Of a DNA stretch of 64,000 nucleotides, positions 10,272 to 17,902 are shown in pieces; position 1 is the first letter of the stretch, and each line of letters opens with the position of its first letter. Under the pieces are notes generated by a model. The model did not search any database. It saw only the letters and a list, made by a program, of their open reading frames with translations, and was not told the origin of the DNA. This stretch comes from Pseudodesulfovibrio portus (GTDB taxonomy: Bacteria > Desulfobacterota > Desulfovibrionia > Desulfovibrionales > Desulfovibrionaceae). The DNA lies in contig NZ_AP026708.1 of NCBI RefSeq assembly GCF_026000375.1, positions 374,501 through 438,500 on the forward strand. The letters are read 5' to 3'. A program made the translations under genes and the position numbers.

Positions 10272-12992
10272 TTAGAAGGGCTTACCCATAATCAGTTCGA
10301 CCTTGTGCCGGCTCGAATTGTCCAGTTCATCCAGCGCATAGCCGTACACGAAGCCGACCGGTCCCATGGGGGAGTACCAGTTCAATCCGGCGCCCACACT
10401 CTTGTACAGACCGAGAGACGGCTCCTCTCCATACCGAGTAACGGAATCGAACAACATCTCGTCTTCCTGCCAAGAGTTACCTGCATCGAAGAAGACCAGT
10501 GCGGTGATGCCGAGTTCCTCGCTGATGGGCCGCTTCAACTCAAGGTTGGTATAAAACGCCTTGTTGCCGCCGATGGTGGACGAGGATGAACCACTCTCGG
10601 TGGGGACGATGGCGTAGTTGTCGTAACCGCGCACGGAGCCGACGCCACCGAGCTCGAACCGCTGTGCGGTCGGGATTTCATCGTTGTTCAAGTTCTCATG
10701 GACGTAGCCCGCCCAGAACTTGGAGTGGAAAATGACCTTTTCAAACACCGGAGTATACCAGTCGAACGAACCGATATACTTGACGAAATGGTCAGTTCCA
10801 CCGATAGCGCCGCCGCCGTACGTCATCTTCAAAGTAGTCAACGTGCCGTCCGTGGTGCCCATGAACTTGTCACGCGTATCACGGGAGATGGTCCCGTTCA
10901 AGGTGGAGGCGGTGTGATCGCCTTCATCATCCTTGACCTCTTCGGATGCGTCGCTGTCAACGTCGTAAATGGAATAGAACTCCAGTCCATATCCCCATTT
11001 GATCGTGGTATATTCGCCGATGGGATAGAAGAAGTTCAGATTGCCGCCGGTCGAGGAAATGTCGTACTGGCTGTATTCCTTGTCAGTCTTATGCAAGGTC
11101 ACGCCGAAGCCGAGATCCGTGTCGTTGATGCGCGGATTGGTGAAGTAGGTCGTGAACAAGGTGCTTGATCCGCCGATCTGACCTTCGAAGCCTACGGTGT
11201 AGCCGCGACCGAACAGGTTGGTCTCCTTGATGGTGCCGCCGAAGAACACGCCGTCGTAGGTGGAGAAGCCGACACCGCCGCTGATGGAACCGGTGGACTT
11301 GTCCTTGACCTTGACGACCAGATCCATTTCCTCGGGATTGCCGGTGGGAACGGGCGAAATGTCGACCTTTTCGAAGTAGTCGAGGTTGGAAAGACGCCGA
11401 TGGGAGCGCTGCAGTTTGTCGCCGTGGAACCGGTCACCGTCGGCCAACCGCATTTCGCGCATGATGACGTTGTCGCGCGTACGGGTGTTGCCCTCGATCA
11501 GGACACGACGGATGTGGACCCGCTGATGCTTTTCGATGTTGTAGACGACATCCACGATTTTGGTCTCGGGGTTGTCCTGCAGCTTCACGCCCACGTCGGC
11601 GTAGGCATACCCATAGTTATTGTAATGGTTGGTCAGGGACTCGATGTCGCCCCTGAGCATGGTCCGATCGAAGTACTCGTCGTCCTCGTTGAGCGCATCG
11701 ATGGAGGTCACTTCCAGGAGTTTGGCGGGCTCATCAATGAGATCGCCCTTGAAAAGGGTCTCTCCCATCTTGTACCGATCGCCTTCCCAAACCTTGTAGA
11801 TGACGTCGATGCCGTCGTCCTTGATATCGATCTCGGGACGACCGACCTTGGCGGTCAGGAACCCCTTGCTCTGGTAAAAAGCCATGATCGCGGCCGCGTC
11901 TCGTTCGAGCAGCTCCTCCTTGAGGACGCCGGTATTGTCGATCCAGGACAGGAAGCCTCGCTCCTTGAGGGCCAGGACATCCTTGACGTCGTCCGGATCC
12001 ATCTGCTCGGCACCGTCGATGATGACGTTTTCGATATACAGCTCCGGCCCCTCATCAATGACGAACGTCAAGCGGGCGACGCCGTTGCCGTCATCCGCCA
12101 CCTCGTGAGTGACCTTGGCCTTGTAGTGGCCTTCCTTGCGGTACATCTCGCGAATGACGCGGATATCGTCGGACAGCACCTTCGGGTTGACCACGCCGCC
12201 CTTCTTGGTGGAGACGGCTTCAATGATATCCTCGGCATCGATCTCGTCGGAACCACGGACGCTCACCGCCTGGATGCGGGGCTTTTCCTTGACGTTGAAG
12301 ATGACCTTCTTGCCGTCCTCGACGTCTGCCACCTCTACCTGAACATCGTCGAAATATCCGAGATCATATACATTCTTAAGTGCCGTATTGAGGGTCCTGG
12401 CGGTCAGGATGTCGCCCTTCTGCAGGGTCATGCGCATGAGGACGACTTCCTTGTCCAGGACCTGGGTGCCGGCCACATCGATTTCCGCGACAACGTCCTG
12501 CCTGAGCAGGTCCATGCGCATGCGGTCCACCAGGGAATCCACGGCGGGCAGCAGGTTGATGAGGCCTTCCTTGGAAACGGAAATGCGTTTGCCCGCACCC
12601 GAGGCCAGTGCATCGACCAGGCTGGCATCGAGAGTCAGGCTGTCGCCGATCTGGTTCAGGGAGCCGTACACGGCAAACTCGGCACCGGCGCGTTTGGCCA
12701 CCCCGCGGGCGGACTCCGGATTCAGGTTGGCTGGAGTTGCGCCGCCCAGGGCGTCGCTGACAACGGCGGCATCTATGACCGTGAAACCGGCCTCGCGCAG
12801 TCTGTCGGACAGCAGTTCCGGAAGGCTGTCCTTCAAATATGTCAAATCATCGCCGGCATTGACCTCGAAAGGGAGGACCGCGATGGAGACGTCCTGGTTG
12901 AGATTGTCGGCGGCCCGAACCAGGGTGGGAACCGTCAACAACAAGAGTGCAATCACGCAGGTCGCAAGGGAGCGAGCGGGATTATTGAGCAT
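10272..12992 (-). CDS. bamA: Outer-membrane assembly factor BamA with extra N-terminal domain
   Basis: BamA inserts beta-barrel proteins into the outer membrane. The 906-residue protein has a signal peptide (residues 1-27), POTRA repeats from about residue 170 to 570 (for example IQAVSVRGSDEIDAEDI) and a C-terminal beta-barrel with the conserved VRGY motif of loop 6 and a terminal phenylalanine (GKPF). Residues ~28-165 form an additional domain not found in E. coli BamA; it looks like an alpha/beta fold (SIAVLPFEV...FAVYGSLNQIGDSL) similar in pattern to CsgG/TolB-N type modules. ATG 12992 is chosen because CAGGAGAA precedes it and the signal peptide starts there. It overlaps the lolD stop by 11 bases. 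Confidence 0.95.
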   Translation of the reverse strand: MLNNPARSLATCVIALLLLTVPTLVRAADNLNQDVSIAVLPFEVNAGDDLTYLKDSLPELLSDRLREAGFTVIDAAVVSDALGGATPANLNPESARGVAKRAGAEFAVYGSLNQIGDSLTLDASLVDALASGAGKRISVSKEGLINLLPAVDSLVDRMRMDLLRQDVVAEIDVAGTQVLDKEVVLMRMTLQKGDILTARTLNTALKNVYDLGYFDDVQVEVADVEDGKKVIFNVKEKPRIQAVSVRGSDEIDAEDIIEAVSTKKGGVVNPKVLSDDIRVIREMYRKEGHYKAKVTHEVADDGNGVARLTFVIDEGPELYIENVIIDGAEQMDPDDVKDVLALKERGFLSWIDNTGVLKEELLERDAAAIMAFYQSKGFLTAKVGRPEIDIKDDGIDVIYKVWEGDRYKMGETLFKGDLIDEPAKLLEVTSIDALNEDDEYFDRTMLRGDIESLTNHYNNYGYAYADVGVKLQDNPETKIVDVVYNIEKHQRVHIRRVLIEGNTRTRDNVIMREMRLADGDRFHGDKLQRSHRRLSNLDYFEKVDISPVPTGNPEEMDLVVKVKDKSTGSISGGVGFSTYDGVFFGGTIKETNLFGRGYTVGFEGQIGGSSTLFTTYFTNPRINDTDLGFGVTLHKTDKEYSQYDISSTGGNLNFFYPIGEYTTIKWGYGLEFYSIYDVDSDASEEVKDDEGDHTASTLNGTISRDTRDKFMGTTDGTLTTLKMTYGGGAIGGTDHFVKYIGSFDWYTPVFEKVIFHSKFWAGYVHENLNNDEIPTAQRFELGGVGSVRGYDNYAIVPTESGSSSSTIGGNKAFYTNLELKRPISEELGITALVFFDAGNSWQEDEMLFDSVTRYGEEPSLGLYKSVGAGLNWYSPMGPVGFVYGYALDELDNSSRHKVELIMGKPF

Positions 12993-13665
12993 AGAGTTCT
13001 CCTGAACGCAATTCAACACGTCGATGCGTCATGCCAGCAAGTTCCGGATTATGTGTAACCACAACAAATGTCATGCCTAATTCTTCGTTCAATGTCATCA
13101 ACAACTCACCGATTCGGGTTCCGTTTTCTTCATCCAGGTTGCCCGTGGGCTCGTCGGCCAGCAAAACCTTGGGCTTGAGCAGGACGGCGCGGGCGATGGC
13201 GGCACGCTGTCTCTCTCCGCCGGAAAGCGTGGTCACCTTGTGGTCACGCCGATGCGAAAGCCCAACAACATCAAGAGCTTCCTGTGCAAGTTGCATACCT
13301 TTGGCCCGTCCCATCCCGGCGATGAACGCCGGCATGGCCACGTTTTCCAAAGTCGAAAATTCCGGCAGCAGGTGATGGAACTGAAAAACAAAGCCGATGT
13401 CCCGGTTCCTGATTAACGCCCGTTGCCTGTCTCCCAAGGTGCCCAGTTCGACACCGTTCAGGAACATCTTTCCTTCCGTTGCCCGGTCCAATGTCCCGAG
13501 CATGTGCAGCAAGGTGGTCTTGCCCGATCCGGAGGCGCCCAGGATGGCCAGTGCCTCTCCCCGCGCGATTTCCAGATCGACTCTGCGGAGCACTTGCACC
13601 GGCTCCGTCGGGCCCTCGAACTGCTTACTGACGGCAACCAATTTGTATATAGCCTCGTTACTCAT
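12982..13665 (-). CDS. lolD: Lipoprotein-releasing ABC transporter ATPase LolD
   Basis: LolD powers the release of outer-membrane lipoproteins from the inner membrane with its LolC/E partner. The 227-residue protein has Walker A (GASGSGKTTLLH), the Q-loop region (FVFQFHHLLPEFS, with the LLPE signature of the LolD/MacB group), the signature LSGGERQRAAIARA and Walker B (VLLADEPTGNLD). It overlaps both neighbours, the permease gene by eight bases and bamA by 11, so the three are probably translated in a coupled way. Confidence 0.95.
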   Translation of the reverse strand: MSNEAIYKLVAVSKQFEGPTEPVQVLRRVDLEIARGEALAILGASGSGKTTLLHMLGTLDRATEGKMFLNGVELGTLGDRQRALIRNRDIGFVFQFHHLLPEFSTLENVAMPAFIAGMGRAKGMQLAQEALDVVGLSHRRDHKVTTLSGGERQRAAIARAVLLKPKVLLADEPTGNLDEENGTRIGELLMTLNEELGMTFVVVTHNPELAGMTHRRVELRSGELYAQ

Positions 13666-14890
13666 AACGCAAGGCCTCGCTGGGACTGAGGGATGCCGCC
13701 CTGCGAGCCGGGTAGATCGTCGCCAGGAAACACAATAAAAATGCGGCCATACCGATCGAAATCAGGTCAAAAGCCTCCAGCCGTACGGGCAGATAGTCCA
13801 CGGGGTAGACGTTGCTCGGCAGCTTGATGAACTGATACTTTTTCAACAACAGGCTGACCGGCACCCCGATGCAATACCCGATGACCGTACCGGCCAGGCC
13901 GATGAGCGTCCCCTGCAGCATGAATATGCGCCTGATGGACCGCACCTCGGCCCCGAGAGACATAAGTACCGCAATGTCCTTGGTCTTTTGTATTACCAGC
14001 ATGACCAAGGTCGTGACAATGCTGAAGGACCCCACCAGCACGATCATGGCCAGAATGATGAACATGGCCGACTTTTCAAGTTTCAAGGCTGCGAAAAGAT
14101 TGGCATTCATCTCCTGCCAGTGCCGGACGTAGACCGTGAACGATTCGATCCGCTCGCGCAGGTCCTTGGTGATGGCCTCCACGTTGTAGACGTCGTCCAC
14201 GCTGATTTCCAGGCCGGAGACCACGTCCCCCTTGAATCCGAGAAGCGTCCTGGCCGCCGGGATGGACACGTAGCCCAGCGACGAATCGTATTCGAACATG
14301 CCGGTGCGGAAAACGCCCACCACCATGAACCGGCGTATCTTGGGCGTGAACCCGGCGGAACTCGACCGGCCCGAGGGCGACAGCAGATTCACCAGCGATC
14401 CTTCGGTCAAGCCCAGCCGCTTGGCCAGCTCGGAACCGATCACGATGCCGGGAAGCTCCCCTTCCGTGTCCTTGAGCCGCCGGATGTCTCCGCTGATCAG
14501 GTCCTTGGACAGGCTGACCACGGAGTCCGATGTGGTCGGGTCGATGCCCCGAAGAACCACGCCCTTGACCCCGGAACGGGTGGAAAGCATGACCTCAGAA
14601 TAGACGAAAGGCGTCACCCCGATGACGCCTGGTACTTTTTTCGCCTCTTCCGCCAGCTCCCGGTAGTCCTCCATGCCGCCCCTCAGGGACGTGACCAGGA
14701 TGTGGGCGTTGACGCCCAGGATTTTATCGCGGAGGTCCGTGGAAAAACCGTTCATCACCCCGATGACCACGATCAGCGCGCCAACGCCGATGGCCACCCC
14801 GCAGACCGCGAACAGCGATATGACGGATATGAACGACTGCTTTCGCAGTGCGAACAGGTAGCGGAATGCGATGAAGGTCTCAAATCTCAT
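13658..14890 (-). CDS. Lipoprotein-releasing ABC transporter permease LolC/LolE
   Basis: This 410-residue permease matches the LolC/LolE family: a membrane helix at ~20-45, a large periplasmic domain (~50-265) and three C-terminal helices. The opening RFETFIAFRYLFALRKQSFISVISLFAV is characteristic. Only one permease gene is present beside lolD, so the transporter is probably a homodimer of this subunit. Calling it LolC or LolE by sequence alone is arbitrary, so no symbol is given. It overlaps lolD by eight bases. Confidence 0.93.
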   Translation of the reverse strand: MRFETFIAFRYLFALRKQSFISVISLFAVCGVAIGVGALIVVIGVMNGFSTDLRDKILGVNAHILVTSLRGGMEDYRELAEEAKKVPGVIGVTPFVYSEVMLSTRSGVKGVVLRGIDPTTSDSVVSLSKDLISGDIRRLKDTEGELPGIVIGSELAKRLGLTEGSLVNLLSPSGRSSSAGFTPKIRRFMVVGVFRTGMFEYDSSLGYVSIPAARTLLGFKGDVVSGLEISVDDVYNVEAITKDLRERIESFTVYVRHWQEMNANLFAALKLEKSAMFIILAMIVLVGSFSIVTTLVMLVIQKTKDIAVLMSLGAEVRSIRRIFMLQGTLIGLAGTVIGYCIGVPVSLLLKKYQFIKLPSNVYPVDYLPVRLEAFDLISIGMAAFLLCFLATIYPARRAASLSPSEALRYE

Positions 14891-14911
14891 AAATATCCTC
14901 GGGCCGGCCCT

Positions 14912-16495
14912 TTAGCCGACCTCCGGCCGGAGCAGCGGGAAGAGGATGACTTCCCGGATGGAGGCGCTGTCCGTCATGAGCATGACCAGCCGGTCGATGC
15001 CGATGCCCTGCCCGGCCGCCGGGGGCATGCCGTATTCAAGGGCCCGGACATAGTCCTCGTCCATGAAGTGGGCTTCCTCGTCGCCAGCCTCCTTTTCCTG
15101 GACCTGAATCTCGAACCTGCCGCGCTGGTCAACGGGATCGTTGAGTTCGGAAAAGGCGTTCGCCATTTCCCGGCCCGTCATGAACAGCTCGAACCGGTCG
15201 GTGATGTCCGGGTTCTCCTCGTTGCGGCGGGAGAGCGGGGAAATGTCGGTCGGGTAGTGATAGATGAAGTGCGGCTGGATCAGCTTGGGCTCGACCAGGA
15301 TGTCGAACAGCTTGGCCTGGAGCTTGCCGAGCTTTTCGCCCTCAACGACCTTCTCACCCTTCTCTTTCACCAACGCCTTGCACTTCTCGTAGTCCGCGTA
15401 GACCTCGGGCGACACGCCGCCGATGGTCTCCAGGGACTTGTGGAAGGGCACCCGGTGCCACTTGCCCACGGTCAGGTCGATCTTATCGCCCTGGTACTCG
15501 ACAATGGTGGACCCGGTCACTTTTTCGGCGATGCGCGCGAACAGTTCCTCGGTCAGGTCCATCAGGTCCTCGAAGTTCGCGTACGCCCAGTAGAACTCGA
15601 GCATGGTGAATTCAGGGTTGTGCTGGGTGGAGGTGCCTTCGTTGCGGAAGTTCCGGTTGATCTCGTAGACGCGCTCCAGCCCGCCCACCAGCAGCCGCTT
15701 CAGGTACAGCTCCGGCGCGATGCGCATGTAGAGCTTCATGTCCAAGGCGTTGTGATGGGTCTCGAACGGCTTGGCCGTGGCCCCGCCGGGGATGGGCTGC
15801 ATCATGGGAGTTTCCACTTCCATGAACCCCTTCTCATCGAAGAAGTCGCGCATTTCCCGGACAATGGCGGTACGGGCCTTGAAGATTTCCTTGGTCTTGG
15901 GCGTGACGATGAGGTCCACGTACCGCTGGCGGTAGCGGGTCTCCACGTCCTTGAGGCCGTGGTACTTTTCCGGCAGCGGCCGCATGGACTTGGTGACCAG
16001 CTCGAACCCCTTGGTCCTGACGGTCAGCTCCTCGGTCTTGGTCCGGAACAGGGTCCCGACCACGCCGACGATGTCGCCGATGTCGGTTTTCTTGAACCGC
16101 TGGTAGGCCTCGGTGCCCAGCTCGTCGCGGGCGGCGTAGACCTGGATCTTCGCGCTGCGGTCCTGAACGTGAAAGAAGGTCACCTTGCCGAAGGAGCGGT
16201 ACGAGACCACGCGCCCGGCAATGGCGTATTCCGTTTCGTCGTTTTCGAGTGTTTCGCCATCGACTTCGCCACACTTGTCCCAGATCTCCTTGATCTCGGT
16301 GTCGCGCTTGAAATCGTTGGGGTAAAGATGAATATTTTCGTCCAGAAGGCCGCATGCCTTCTCAACGCGAGTCTTGATGACGGGGTTGAGCTCATCCTTG
16401 GCCTGGAGTGCCTCGAGCATGGGCATGAACCGAGCCGCGTGAGCGGACTTGGTTGCAAGCTTGATTTTCTTATTCTTTTTTTCTTGTTGTCCCAA
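14912..16495 (-). CDS. lysS: Lysyl-tRNA synthetase, class II
   Basis: LysRS charges tRNA-Lys. The protein has an N-terminal anticodon-binding OB-fold (~residues 75-185) and the class II catalytic core with motif 2 (RNFRNEGTSTQHNPEFTMLEFY) and motif 3 (GIGIDRLVMLMT). The longest form (527 residues) starts with TTG at 16495, which has GGGAAG six bases upstream and adds a lysine-rich tail of 23 residues. ATG 16426 would give 504 residues, closer to E. coli LysS, but has no ribosome binding site. I favour TTG. It heads the envelope operon, 21 bases before the lolC/E gene. Confidence 0.93.
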   Translation of the reverse strand: MGQQEKKNKKIKLATKSAHAARFMPMLEALQAKDELNPVIKTRVEKACGLLDENIHLYPNDFKRDTEIKEIWDKCGEVDGETLENDETEYAIAGRVVSYRSFGKVTFFHVQDRSAKIQVYAARDELGTEAYQRFKKTDIGDIVGVVGTLFRTKTEELTVRTKGFELVTKSMRPLPEKYHGLKDVETRYRQRYVDLIVTPKTKEIFKARTAIVREMRDFFDEKGFMEVETPMMQPIPGGATAKPFETHHNALDMKLYMRIAPELYLKRLLVGGLERVYEINRNFRNEGTSTQHNPEFTMLEFYWAYANFEDLMDLTEELFARIAEKVTGSTIVEYQGDKIDLTVGKWHRVPFHKSLETIGGVSPEVYADYEKCKALVKEKGEKVVEGEKLGKLQAKLFDILVEPKLIQPHFIYHYPTDISPLSRRNEENPDITDRFELFMTGREMANAFSELNDPVDQRGRFEIQVQEKEAGDEEAHFMDEDYVRALEYGMPPAAGQGIGIDRLVMLMTDSASIREVILFPLLRPEVG

Positions 16496-16547
16496 AATAT
16501 GCTTCCCTGTCTCTCCAAAAGTCTAGAAAAATACGAGAGACGTTGAA

Positions 16548-16576
16548 TCCGTAAGCCAAATAACGGTTCCAGTCAA
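16548..16576 (-). promoter_or_regulatory. Candidate sigma-70 promoter of the lysS-lpxI operon
   Basis: On the minus strand a TTGACT box (16576-16571) is followed after 17 bases by TACGGA (16553-16548), about 50 bases before the lysS TTG. The -35 is good and the -10 is poor, so this is only a candidate. Confidence 0.35.
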
Positions 16577-16642
16577 GAAAACGGCCCTATATGCCCCGGA
16601 AAAATAATTTTAAAAAATGCGGGACAAGTTCGACTTTTTCTC

Positions 16643-16670
16643 TTGACCGCCCCAAGCGATTTGTTTAAAC
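16643..16670 (+). promoter_or_regulatory. Candidate promoter of tRNA-Asn
   Basis: TTGACC at 16643-16648 is followed after 15-16 bases by TTTAAA/TTAAAC at 16664-16670. The expected transcription start is about 20 bases before the tRNA 5' end. It is close to consensus and well placed. Confidence 0.5.
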
Positions 16671-16695
16671 CGTCTTTCGCCTCGACGGCAAATGT

Positions 16696-16771
16696 TCCCC
16701 AGTAGCTCAATTGGCAGAGCGGGTGACTGTTAATCACTAGGTTCGCGGTTCAAGTCCGTGCTGGGGAGCCA
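16696..16771 (+). tRNA. tRNA-Asn (anticodon GTT)
   Basis: The 76-base sequence folds into a standard cloverleaf. The acceptor stem is TCCCCAG/CTGGGGA, the D-arm has AGCTC...GAGC, the anticodon loop CTGTTAA carries GTT, and the T-arm has the TTCAAGT loop. Discriminator G and an encoded CCA end the gene. A rho-independent terminator follows within 12 bases, so it is transcribed alone. Confidence 0.97.
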
Positions 16772-16781
16772 AGAGAAATCA

Positions 16782-16812
16782 AGCCCTTACGAGAAATCGT
16801 AAGGGCTTTTTC
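16782..16812 (+). terminator. Rho-independent terminator after tRNA-Asn
   Basis: An 11-bp perfect stem (16782-16792 with 16797-16807) closed by a GAAA tetraloop is followed by a T-rich run (TTTTTCTTTT). Confidence 0.9.
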
Positions 16813-16883
16813 TTTTCAACGCCACATTCGGCCCCTGTTCCGGCTCAAGCACTTGGCTTATCGACAGCCCTCCCGATAAACTA

Positions 16884-16913
16884 ATGGGCACCTTGCACGA
16901 ACAAGATGCCCAT
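16884..16913 (-). terminator. Weak hairpin downstream of the PEP-CTERM gene
   Basis: ATGGGCA at 16884-16890 pairs with TGCCCAT at 16907-16913 across a 16-base loop, about 30 bases past the end of the minus-strand gene. The T-tract is poor, so a terminator role is only possible. Confidence 0.3.
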
Positions 16914-16941
16914 TTAACATATTATTATGTTGGATCTTATC

Positions 16942-17550
16942 TTACGACGCCCGCTTTCTTCTCTTCAGTCCCACGAGTCCGGCCAGGCCTGTTCCCAGCA
17001 ACCAGATTGCGCCGGGGATGGGAGTCGGAGAACCAAGAACGATGTTGTCAAAATCATGGTAAGGCCAATCCTGGCTCCATGTGACCAGGGCGACATTATC
17101 AAATACATCCCCGAAAGTTACGGTCTGCCAAGCGGTTCCAATGGAACCAACCGTCTGACTTCCCAGAAGGTTGTTGCCGGAATCATAAGCATTGAAGGTG
17201 ACTTCCGCCAGGGTGGATATCTGTCCTGTCACGTCGTAGTGACGGATCAGATCAATTGATTCCAAGGAAAACGTAGTTGAGTCACTCTTTTGCAGCCTTG
17301 CAGAACTCCCCGAGACATAAGTCCACAACGCGGCAGAACCTTGATAGAAATTGCTGGATTGTTGGGCAATGATAAATACGGAATCGGCCGAATCCAGCAG
17401 GTATGACCCCGAATTATAGGAGTGGATGAAATCCGTAAATGACCCGGGAGTTTCAAGGTCGTCAAAAGTAATCGTGTAGGCGAAGGCATTCGAGGCCATC
17501 GCGACAGCGGCAACGAAACTAACAAGAACTCTCAAAACAACATTTTTCAT
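16942..17550 (-). CDS. VPLPA/PEP-CTERM sorting-domain protein, secreted
   Basis: This 202-residue protein has a signal peptide (residues 1-24, cut after SNAFA), a mostly beta-type central domain and a C-terminal sorting tail: PIPGAIWLLGTGLAGLVGL followed by KRRKR. That Pro-rich motif, hydrophobic helix and basic end are the signature of PEP-CTERM/VPLPA-CTERM proteins, which are processed by an exosortase and commonly attached to extracellular polysaccharide. The central domain is unassigned, though its pattern resembles carbohydrate-binding sandwiches. GGGGGAGG precedes the ATG. No exosortase gene lies in this window, and the gene is monocistronic. Confidence 0.8.
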   Translation of the reverse strand: MKNVVLRVLVSFVAAVAMASNAFAYTITFDDLETPGSFTDFIHSYNSGSYLLDSADSVFIIAQQSSNFYQGSAALWTYVSGSSARLQKSDSTTFSLESIDLIRHYDVTGQISTLAEVTFNAYDSGNNLLGSQTVGSIGTAWQTVTFGDVFDNVALVTWSQDWPYHDFDNIVLGSPTPIPGAIWLLGTGLAGLVGLKRRKRAS

Positions 17551-17902
17551 GCCTCCCCCTTTTTACCTTATAAACCGTAAAACATTATTTTTATTTAGCA
17601 ATAACTATTCCATATACGTTTTAACCATAAGAACATAATGGTTACGTCACTCGTCTTCCCAAAGATGGTCGGCTGTCTGCTTTTATCGGACCCACTTTGT
17701 TATCCCGCCCATCGCGTCATATCTTTCGGCGCTGCCGGGAATTCAGGTTGATCAGCCGCCACGCTCCCGCCGCATAACGGCCCGAACAATACATTGTTTG
17801 TCTGCCCGCCCCATATCCATGCTGTGGTTACAAACCGGTTTACTTTGCCTTCCTCCCCCTCTAGAATTAAACGATATCAAGTTGCCAGGAGCCTGAACCG
17901 AA
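17551..17902. other. 352-base divergent intergenic region
   Basis: This region lies between the PEP-CTERM gene (-) and the Na/Pi cotransporter gene (+), so it should hold both promoters. Its left half is AT-rich, unlike the surrounding DNA. It contains an imperfect inverted repeat with AACCAT at 17623-17628 and ATGGTT at 17638-17643. I see no convincing gene, RNA or clear sigma-70 promoter. Confidence 0.5.
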
